Source of the DNA: DASVBJ01 sp036375895
GTDB taxonomy: Bacteria; Actinomycetota; Actinomycetes; JACCUZ01
NCBI GenBank assembly: GCA_036375895.1
Contig: DASVBJ010000159.1
Coordinates: 1 to 9,807, forward strand
Length of the DNA: 9,807 nt
Direction: 5' to 3'
The position numbers were made by a program, and so were the translations under genes. This document shows positions 5,785-9,807 of this stretch, piece by piece. The first letter of the stretch is position 1. Every line of letters starts with the position of its first letter. The notes beneath the pieces were generated by a model, which saw nothing but the letters and a program-made list of their open reading frames with translations, made no database searches and was not told where the DNA came from.

Positions 5785-6083
5785 TGTGCGGAGCCAAGAA
5801 GGGTGGCCCCTCGACCGAGGGCCTCGACCTCGCCGACGAGGCCGTTGTCCAGGGCGTCGTGACGCGTGGCGGTGAGCCGGTCTCGGGCGCCTACGTGCGG
5901 CTGCTCGACGCCACCGGTGAGTTCACGGCCGAGGTGCCCACCTCGGCCACGGGGCAGTTCCGGTTCTTCGCCGCGCCCGGGACCTGGACCGTGCGAACCC
6001 TCGCCCCGCGGGCGGAGACGGTCGACCGGAGGGTGGTCGCGACCCGGGGCGAGGTGGCCGACCTGGAGGTCGTCGTCGGCTGA
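5784..6083 (+). CDS. sseC: DUF1416 protein (SseC family)
   Basis: This 99-residue protein begins M-C-G-A-K-K-G-G, the conserved N terminus of the family with Cys2. It continues into an Ig/carboxypeptidase-regulatory-like beta domain: VVQGVVTRGGEPVSGAYVRL, TSATGQFRFF, APGTWTVRTLAP. The protein is co-transcribed with a CysA-type rhodanese throughout actinobacteria and is described as a sulfur metabolism protein, but its reaction is unknown. The invariant Cys2 could accept a persulfide from Cys236 of the rhodanese; this is my inference. The start codon shares one base with the rhodanese stop (TGATG at 5782-5786), a tight coupling that suggests near-equal production. It is the last gene of the operon, followed by hairpins. 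Confidence 0.92.
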   Translation: MCGAKKGGPSTEGLDLADEAVVQGVVTRGGEPVSGAYVRLLDATGEFTAEVPTSATGQFRFFAAPGTWTVRTLAPRAETVDRRVVATRGEVADLEVVVG

Positions 6084-6086
6084 GCG

Positions 6087-6129
6087 GGTGGGCGGGCCGA
6101 CCCGCACGCCCACCGGGCCGACCGGCCCG
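6087..6129 (+). terminator. GC-rich tandem hairpins after the sulfur operon
   Basis: Two inverted repeats lie just after the DUF1416 stop. GGTGGGCG (6087-6094) pairs with CGCCCACC (6107-6114). Then CGGGCC (6114-6119) pairs with GGCCCG (6124-6129) around the loop GACC. They share base 6114, so they stack or compete. There is no U-tract. They are likely the end of the cys operon transcript, although any stretch this GC-rich folds readily. The remaining spacer to 6209 holds further GGGCCGACC repeats and no recognisable promoter. Confidence 0.45.
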
Positions 6130-6145
6130 CGCACCGGGGCCGACC
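6094..6145 (+). repeat. Three short direct repeats of GGGCCGACC
   Basis: The nonamer GGGCCGACC occurs at 6094-6102, 6115-6123 and 6137-6145, with period 21-22 bases. A fourth copy is found inside the following gene at 6292-6300 (codons for G-A-D). Copies two and three extend to GGGCCGACCGGCC, which contains the near-palindrome GGCCGACCGGCC. The roughly two-turn spacing would put the copies on one face of the helix, suiting a protein-binding site. Local slippage in GC-rich DNA is an equally simple explanation. Confidence 0.5.
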
Positions 6146-6209
6146 GGCCATCGCCCGCGCTGGGGACGGCGTCGGCGCGCTGCCGGCCGGGATCGGCCAG
6201 GATGAGCCG

Positions 6210-6770
6210 GTGCCGCGCCGTGGTGGACGGGTGCGCCGGCCCCTCGTCGGGCTGGCACTCTCGCTCGCCTGCGTCGGAACGGCCGGCTGCGGGGCCGACC
6301 GGGCGTCGCGCGACGCGGTCCCGCCGGTCGCGGTGCCGCGGCCGCCGCACGGTGCCTTCGTCGCCACGGTCGAGCGGGTGGTCGACGGGGACACCTTCGT
6401 GGCCCGCCGTGACGGGAGACGGCTGCGGGTGCGGCTGATCGGTGTCGACGCGCCGGAGTCCGTGCGTCCGGGGGCCCCGGTGGACTGCTACGGGCCGGAG
6501 GCGGCGCGGCTGCTCCGAGATCTGCTGCCCCCCGGCGTCACGCTGCGCGCGGCGTACCAGGGCGAGCCTCGGCAGGACCGGTTCGGCCGTGAGCTGTGGG
6601 ACGTGTGGCTGCGCGACGGCCGCTTCCTCCAGGCCGAGCTCGTGCGGGCCGGTGCGGCCGGGCCGCACCCCTACCCGCCGCAGACCCGCTATGCCGACCT
6701 GCTCGACGGGCTCGACGTCCGGGCCCGCCGCGCCGGTGCGGGTCGGTACGGGGCGTGCCCGGCTCAGTAG
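6210..6770 (+). CDS. Thermonuclease (SNase)-family protein, probable lipoprotein
   Basis: The 186-residue product starts at GTG 6210. Residues 7-27 form a signal peptide (RVRRPLVGLALSLACVG then T-A-G-C27). C27 could be lipidated, although threonine at -3 is not ideal for a lipobox. The nuclease domain (about 50-180) keeps the catalytic set of staphylococcal nuclease: VVDGD61T, R75-L-I-G-V-D80-A-P-E83 and D-R-F-G-R127. These correspond to D21, R35, D40, E43 and R87, so an active Ca2+-dependent nuclease cutting DNA/RNA outside the membrane is expected. Y-G-P-E-A after the core and the final G-R-Y-G also fit. It follows the sulfur operon after a 126-base gap and is probably expressed separately. 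Its stop overlaps the stop of the opposite gene by seven bases (6764-6770). GTG is the only good start; an ATG at 6203 is out of frame. Confidence 0.87.
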   Translation: MPRRGGRVRRPLVGLALSLACVGTAGCGADRASRDAVPPVAVPRPPHGAFVATVERVVDGDTFVARRDGRRLRVRLIGVDAPESVRPGAPVDCYGPEAARLLRDLLPPGVTLRAAYQGEPRQDRFGRELWDVWLRDGRFLQAELVRAGAAGPHPYPPQTRYADLLDGLDVRARRAGAGRYGACPAQ

Positions 6771-7126
6771 ACGAGCGCCTGCGCCCCGTCCGACGTCGCC
6801 TCCTGCACGAACACCGGTGCGCCGGCGATGCGGACGCCCTCGATGACGTCGTCCGAGCCGATCGAGCGCCGGGCCGCGCACTGCGAGCAGAGCGTGACCG
6901 TGCCGTGCATCAGCACGGCCTCCAGCAGGTCCTCCAGGGGCGTGGCCTCGGCCAGGTGGAACTCCGCCGCGCGGCCCGGCAGGGAGAACCAGGCCGACTC
7001 GCCGGTCAACCACAGCGAGACCGGGATGCCGCTGGCCGCCGCGATGGCGGCCACGGTGAACCCCTGCGAGCAGCGCTCCGGGGCGTCCTGGCCGGCGGTC
7101 ACCTTGACGACGAGAGATCGCTCCAT
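6764..7126 (-). CDS. DsrE-like family protein with CxxC
   Basis: This is a small cytoplasmic protein of 120 residues beginning MERSLVVKVTAG. It has an alpha/beta DsrE/DsrF-like pattern: first strand SLVVKVT, helix FTVAAIAAASG, strand PVSLWLTG, helix EDLLEAVL, then V-T-L-C80-S-Q-C83 and a closing G-A-P-V-F-V-Q-E segment. DsrE-type proteins relay persulfide sulfur; the CxxC here could serve that or a redox role. A further Cys is at 19 (APERC). The start ATG (complement of 7124-7126) is supported by a -10 element seven bases upstream and by homologous-looking sequence only after that point. The open frame continues upstream to 7261 but reads as low-quality sequence antisense to the next gene. 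Orthologues beside FABP and Nur genes are my recollection for Streptomyces, not checked. Confidence 0.78.
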   Translation of the reverse strand: MERSLVVKVTAGQDAPERCSQGFTVAAIAAASGIPVSLWLTGESAWFSLPGRAAEFHLAEATPLEDLLEAVLMHGTVTLCSQCAARRSIGSDDVIEGVRIAGAPVFVQEATSDGAQALVY

Positions 7127-7133
7127 GCTCCGC

Positions 7134-7139
7134 ACAGTA
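7134..7139 (-). promoter_or_regulatory. -10 element of the DsrE-like gene (leaderless)
   Basis: On the - strand TACTGT (complement of 7134-7139) matches TAnnnT and lies exactly seven bases (7127-7133) before the ATG, predicting a leaderless mRNA. No convincing -35 was found at 16-19 bases further out. A GGAG also stands one base before the ATG, too close to be a normal ribosome binding site. It shares bases 7138-7139 with the opposite -10 element. Confidence 0.5.
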
Positions 7140-7143
7140 GACT
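7138..7143 (+). promoter_or_regulatory. -10 element of the 33-aa membrane peptide/FABP/nur run (leaderless)
   Basis: TAGACT matches TAnnnT and is followed by seven bases (7144-7150) and the GTG at 7151, the same geometry as the cysteine leader promoter. No -35 hexamer is apparent at 16-19 bases; the TTGACG at 7104-7109 is 28 bases away, too far. It overlaps the divergent -10 by two bases, so the two promoters should exclude one another. Confidence 0.55.
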
Positions 7144-7150
7144 CGAGATC

Positions 7151-7252
7151 GTGCCTGAGGTCGTCTTCACGTCCCTGCTGGTGGTCGTCTTCCTGGCGGT
7201 GGCGGGCGTCGGCGGTCTCGCGGTCGTCAAGCTGTTCAAGGGTCACGACTGA
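7151..7252 (+). CDS. Small single-pass membrane protein, 33 aa
   Basis: GTG at 7151 opens a 33-residue peptide: P-E-V-V-F-T-S, a hydrophobic helix (about residues 6-27, LLVVVFLAVAGVGGLAVV), then the basic K-L-F-K-G-H-D tail. It reads as one transmembrane segment with the C terminus inside. Support comes from the -10 element at the right distance, codon use with G/C at third positions, and the fit into the next gene: its stop (TGA, 7250-7252) forms part of the GAGGAG ribosome binding site (7251-7256) of the FABP gene. Function unknown. Similar tiny proteins are, as I recall, found at this place in other actinomycetes. The frame can be read upstream through the nuclease and DsrE regions, but there it is a shadow. 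Confidence 0.65.
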   Translation: MPEVVFTSLLVVVFLAVAGVGGLAVVKLFKGHD

Positions 7253-7266
7253 GGAGTTCACCCGCC

Positions 7267-7758
7267 GTGGAGCTGCGCCCCGACCTGCCGACCGAGCTCG
7301 TGCCGGTCGCCTGGCTGCTGGGCACCTGGCGCGGGGTCGGCGTCGGCGGCTACCCGACCATCGAGGACTTCCGCTTCAGCCAGGAGGTCACGTTCTCCGA
7401 GGTGGGCAAGCCGTTCCTGCACTACCTCAGCCGCAGCTGGCTGCTGGACGACGACGGGAACGAGGTGCGCCCGCTCGCCCAGGAGACCGGCTACTGGCGG
7501 CCGCAGCCCGACGGCGCCCTCGAGGTGCTGCTCGCCCACCCCACGGGGTTCGTCGAGATCTGGCTCGGGGAGGTCGACGGAGCCAGGGTCGAGCTGCACA
7601 CCGACGTGGTGGCGCGCACCGAGACCGCCAAGGTCTACACGGCCGGCCACCGCCTGTACGGACTGGTCGACGGCGACCTGCTGTGGGCCTACGACATGGC
7701 CGCGGTCGACCAGCCCCTGCAGCCGCACCTGTCGGCCAAGCTCTCGCGCGTCACATGA
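7267..7758 (+). CDS. Nitrobindin-like / FABP-family heme-beta-barrel protein
   Basis: The 163-residue product starts at GTG 7267 with GAGGAG ten bases upstream. It carries the family signature G19-T-W-R-G-V-G25 after V-A-W-L-L, antiparallel strands with Y-W-R-P and G-F-V-E-I-W-L-G, and the C-terminal Q-P-L-Q-P-H154-L. The His in that PHL segment is the proximal heme ligand in nitrobindins. Nitrobindins are small ten-stranded barrels that bind heme and react with nitric oxide or peroxynitrite. Retention of G-x-W-x-G and His154 favours heme binding here. In M. tuberculosis I recall an FABP-like member (Rv0813c) next to sseC2/cysA2, which fits this position. The ATG of nur overlaps its stop (ATGA at 7755-7758). 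Confidence 0.88.
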   Translation: MELRPDLPTELVPVAWLLGTWRGVGVGGYPTIEDFRFSQEVTFSEVGKPFLHYLSRSWLLDDDGNEVRPLAQETGYWRPQPDGALEVLLAHPTGFVEIWLGEVDGARVELHTDVVARTETAKVYTAGHRLYGLVDGDLLWAYDMAAVDQPLQPHLSAKLSRVT

Positions 7759-8168
7759 CCGAGACCTGGCAGAAGACCCTGCGGGCGCGCGGCTACCGCC
7801 TCACGCCGCAGCGTCAGATGGTGCTCGAGGCCGTCACCGCGCTGGGCCACGCGACGCCGGACGAGATCTGCGACAAGGTCCAGCGCACCGCCGGCGGCGT
7901 CAACATCTCCACCGTCTACCGCACCCTCGAGCTGCTCGAGGAGCTGGGGCTGGTCACGCACACCCACCTCGGACACGGCGCGCCGACCTACCACCCCGCC
8001 GCCGACGAGAACCACCTGCACCTCGTCTGTCGCGACTGCGGCTCGGTCACAGAGACAGACGTGTCGGTCGCCGACCCGCTCGTACGGCGGCTGGCGGACG
8101 AGCACGGCTTCGACACCGACGTCGCGCACTTCGCCATCTACGGCCGCTGCAGGAAGTGCTCCTCATGA
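7755..8168 (+). CDS. nur: Nur, nickel-responsive Fur-family repressor
   Basis: The 137-residue protein begins M-T-E-T-W and has a winged helix with RGYRLTPQRQ (12-21) and NISTVYRTLELLEELGLV (50-67), then the Fur dimerisation domain. It matches my memory of S. coelicolor Nur over most of its length. The three nickel-site histidines are present (H69, H71 and H125, equal to H70, H72 and H126), with the second-site H32, H87 and H89. The fourth ligand of that second site, H86 in Nur, is E85 here. Two Cys pairs (C92/C95 and C132/C135) suit a structural zinc site. Nur represses nickel uptake and the iron superoxide dismutase gene when nickel is plentiful. The start is ATG 7755, inside the FABP stop; the stop overlaps the next ATG (8165-8168). 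No Nur operator (TTGCA inverted pair) was found in the window. Confidence 0.88.
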   Translation: MTETWQKTLRARGYRLTPQRQMVLEAVTALGHATPDEICDKVQRTAGGVNISTVYRTLELLEELGLVTHTHLGHGAPTYHPAADENHLHLVCRDCGSVTETDVSVADPLVRRLADEHGFDTDVAHFAIYGRCRKCSS

Positions 8169-9133
8169 CCAGTCCCCTGCTCTCCCGGCCCGGCGCGGTG
8201 CCGGCCGACCCACCCGACGAGGCGGTCGCCGCGCACTACGGCGACCCGTTCCGCGAGCAGCGCCGGCTCACCGAGGGCGTCGGCGCGGTCGACCTCTCGC
8301 ACCGCCCGGTGCTGCGTGTCGCCGGCCCGGAACGGCTGAGCTGGCTGCACTCGCTCACCTCGCAGCACCTCGAGTCGCTCGCTCCCGGCGTGGCGACGGA
8401 GGCCCTGGTCCTCAGCCCGCACGGCCACGTCGAGCACGCCCTCTACCTCGTCGACGACGGCGAGGCGACCTGGATGCACGTCGAGCCGGGCACCGCCGAG
8501 GGCCTGCTGGGCTACCTCGAGTCGATGAAGTTCTGGACCAAGGTCGAGATCGAGGACGTCACCTCGTCGTACGCCGTGGTCTGGGAGCCGGCCCGGGTGG
8601 AGCACGCCGAGCACCTCAGCCGGGTCTGGCCGCCGGGTCGCGACGGTGACGGCACGGACGACCCGTTGGCCGGCCGCGAGGTCTTCCTGCCGCGCGAGCG
8701 GCTGGCGTCCTACGTCGGCACCGACCACCCGGCCGGGCTGTGGGCCTACGAGGCGCTGCGCGTGGCCGCTGGCCGTCCGCGGCTCGGCTTCGAGACCGAC
8801 CACCGCACGATCCCGCACGAGGTCGGCTGGCTGTCGACAGCCGTTCACCTCGACAAGGGCTGCTACCGCGGCCAGGAGACCGTGGCCCGGGTGCACAACC
8901 TCGGGCGTCCGCCGCGTCGGCTGGTCCGCTTGCACCTGGACGGCAGCGGATCGGACCTGCCCGCCCACGGCGATCCCGTCGAGCTCGACGGACGGGTCGT
9001 CGGTTTCGTCGGCACCGCCGTCCGCCACTTCGAGCTCGGCCCCATCGCGTTGGCCCTCGTGAAGCGCAACACGGCGGAGGACGCCGTGCTGCTCGCCGGG
9101 GGCGTTCCCGCCACCCAGGAGGCGCTGGGCTGA
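8165..9133 (+). CDS. ygfZ: YgfZ/GcvT-like folate-binding protein
   Basis: The 322-residue protein belongs to the GcvT-fold family. Its signature K231-G-C-Y-R-G-Q-E238 lies in the usual place, followed by T-V-A-R-V-H-N-L-G. The opening has VDLSHRPVLRVAGPERLSWLHSLTSQ, typical of the tetrahydrofolate-binding N domain. YgfZ/IBA57 proteins support assembly or repair of a subset of iron-sulfur enzymes using folate, with the motif Cys essential in E. coli. It is shorter than an aminomethyltransferase and lacks glycine-cleavage neighbours, which favours YgfZ. ATG 8165 is chosen because it overlaps the nur stop as ATGA; GTG at 8156, three codons upstream, is the alternative. Coupling to Nur is common enough to suggest shared metal-homeostasis interest, but this is inferred. 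Only 12 bases separate its stop from the convergent dtd stop. Confidence 0.9.
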   Translation: MTSPLLSRPGAVPADPPDEAVAAHYGDPFREQRRLTEGVGAVDLSHRPVLRVAGPERLSWLHSLTSQHLESLAPGVATEALVLSPHGHVEHALYLVDDGEATWMHVEPGTAEGLLGYLESMKFWTKVEIEDVTSSYAVVWEPARVEHAEHLSRVWPPGRDGDGTDDPLAGREVFLPRERLASYVGTDHPAGLWAYEALRVAAGRPRLGFETDHRTIPHEVGWLSTAVHLDKGCYRGQETVARVHNLGRPPRRLVRLHLDGSGSDLPAHGDPVELDGRVVGFVGTAVRHFELGPIALALVKRNTAEDAVLLAGGVPATQEALG

Positions 9134-9145
9134 CTGGGCGGCGGG

Positions 9146-9571
9146 TCACATGTCGACGATGAGCGTCACCGGGCCGTCGTTGACGAGCGCGAGGGCCATG
9201 TCGGCGCCGAAGACACCGGTCTCGACCTCGGCGCCGCGCTCCCGCAGGCAGCGGACCACCTGCTCGACGAGCGGCTCGGCCACCGGGCCGGGCGCGGCCG
9301 CGTTCCAGGTCGGCCTGCGGCCCTTGCGGGTCTCGCCGTACAGCGTGAACTGGCTGACCACGAGCAGGGGCGCGCCGGCCTCGGCGGCGGAGCGCTCGTC
9401 CCGGAGGATGCGCAGCTCGTGGATCTTCGTCGCCATCCGTCGGGCGACGTCCTCGTCGTCCTGATGCGTCACGCCGAGCAGCACGACGAGGCCGGGACGG
9501 CTCAGTCGGGCGACGACCTCGTCGTCGACCGTCACGCTGGCCTCGGTCACTCGCTGCAGCACTGCGCGCAT
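9146..9571 (-). CDS. dtd: D-aminoacyl-tRNA deacylase
   Basis: The 141 residues match the family's usual length. It starts MRAVLQRVTEASVTVD, the standard N terminus. It holds both active-site motifs: S-Q-F-T-L-Y-G (the SQFTL motif) with the following T-R-K-G-R-R-P, and N-D-G-P-V-T-L near the C terminus, whose Gly-Pro gives chiral discrimination. The enzyme removes D-amino acids, and glycine mischarged on tRNAAla, from tRNA in the cytoplasm. The variant NDGPVT rather than NxGPVT with a bulkier residue is within family range. It is convergent with the ygfZ-like gene, with no hairpin visible in the 12-base gap. It may share a transcript with the partial gene at 9598-9807, whose stop lies 26 bases upstream of its ATG. 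Confidence 0.97.
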   Translation of the reverse strand: MRAVLQRVTEASVTVDDEVVARLSRPGLVVLLGVTHQDDEDVARRMATKIHELRILRDERSAAEAGAPLLVVSQFTLYGETRKGRRPTWNAAAPGPVAEPLVEQVVRCLRERGAEVETGVFGADMALALVNDGPVTLIVDM

Positions 9572-9597
9572 GGCAGGCCATGGTGCCGTACGACGGG

Positions 9598-9807
9598 TCA
9601 GCCTCGGCCGAAGATGCCCTTGCGCTTCTTGGCCTTCGGGTCGGACCCGTTCGACGAGACCGGCCGGTGCACCGGACCGCGGCTCGGCAGGTCCGGCTCG
9701 TCGTCGCCCCCGAAACCGAGGCTCGACAGCTCCCGGAGCAGCATCGCCGTGTCGGCCTGGTCACGGGCCACCATCGGATCCGGGGGAGCGGTGCCCGGCG
9801 TCGGCGC
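9598..9807 (-). CDS. C-terminal part of an unknown small protein with basic tail (runs to window edge)
   Basis: Read from the right edge on the - strand, 69 codons end in TGA (complement of 9598-9600). The translation includes D-T-A-M-L-L-R-E-L-S-S-L-G-F, an acidic G-G-D-D-E-P-D-L-P-S, and a strongly basic end K-A-K-K-R-K-G-I-F-G-R-G. Third codon positions are mostly G/C, as in real genes here. The start is undecided: ATG at 9772-9774 (complement) would give a complete 58-residue protein, but its ribosome binding site is weak, and the frame stays open to the edge with a Pro-rich stretch, so the gene may begin outside. I do not recognise a function. The KKRK tail suggests contact with nucleic acid or acidic lipid. 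It lies upstream of dtd on the same strand. Confidence 0.6.
   Translation of the reverse strand, partial: APTPGTAPPDPMVARDQADTAMLLRELSSLGFGGDDEPDLPSRGPVHRPVSSNGSDPKAKKRKGIFGRG

Noticed and set aside
6087..6145. CRISPR-like array from the 21-22 base spaced repeats
   Set aside because: Repeats are only nine bases, too short, with spacers of about 12 bases that are themselves GC-rich hairpin arms, and no cas genes are nearby.
5706..7013. 435-aa - strand open frame opposite DUF1416 and the nuclease
   Set aside because: Composition typical of an antisense shadow, and it crosses two genes with clear family motifs and the repeat-rich spacer.
7104..7109. TTGACG as a -35 element for the 33-aa peptide gene
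   Set aside because: It is 28 bases from the TAGACT -10, far outside the workable 16-19 base range, and lies within the DsrE-like coding sequence.
9134..9145. Terminator between the ygfZ-like gene and dtd
   Set aside because: The 12-base gap has no inverted repeat able to form a useful stem.
8616..9764. 382-aa - strand open frame across ygfZ and dtd
   Set aside because: Arg-rich shadow; dtd on the same strand in another frame has full catalytic motifs.

Overview
This is a high-GC stretch (strong G/C preference at third codon positions, many GTG starts, four-base ATGA/GTGA overlaps) that looks like core chromosome of an actinomycete. Several genes are recognisable as actinobacterial hallmarks: GlnR, Nur, DUF1416/SseC, DUF4395 and a DUF2993/LmeA-type protein. 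The gene order resembles, from memory, the mycobacterial block nitrobindin-like FABP / sseC2 / cysA2 / thiX / lmeA / glnR and the Streptomyces glnR-cysA-nur neighbourhood. The genus cannot be fixed from the sequence. I see no insertion sequence, phage gene, tRNA, rRNA or CRISPR array.

Layout. 2-1282 (+): end of a secreted 5'-nucleotidase, closed by a strong UUCG hairpin. 1351-2070 (-): glnR, convergent to it. From the divergent spacer 2071-2190, a + strand run begins: MoaD-like sulfur carrier, polytopic membrane protein, DUF2993 protein, membrane-anchored thioredoxin. Next comes a 24-codon leader peptide with one Cys codon, then the sulfur operon DUF4395 - rhodanese (CysA/SseA type) - DUF1416 (4511-6083), with overlapping starts. 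After a hairpin- and repeat-bearing spacer: a thermonuclease-family lipoprotein (+), converging with a DsrE-like CxxC protein (-). A divergent promoter pair then starts a second + run: 33-aa membrane peptide, nitrobindin-like FABP, Nur and a YgfZ/GcvT-like folate protein (7151-9133). On the - strand lie dtd and the tail of an unknown gene running off the window.

Main finding. The sulfur operon appears to carry a compact cysteine-responsive translational attenuator. A promoter GTGACC-N17-TAAGAT-N7 places the predicted start of transcription on the GTG of the leader (leaderless mRNA). The leader ends ...A-L-C-P-A-S-stop. Its last codons (CTCCTGAC) are perfectly complementary over 8 bases to the Shine-Dalgarno region of the DUF4395 gene (GTCAGGAG). 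A ribosome held at the Cys codon would cover the upstream arm and free the ribosome binding site. Leaderless polycysteine ORFs are known to do this in mycobacteria in front of the same operon. Here the leader has a single Cys and a R-R-x-V-D-L-x-R consensus instead. The parts are visible in the sequence; the mechanism is inferred.

The window combines nitrogen control (GlnR), sulfur/cysteine handling (MoaD-like carrier, thioredoxin, rhodanese, DUF4395, DUF1416, DsrE-like), nickel control (Nur) and quality-control enzymes (YgfZ-like, Dtd).
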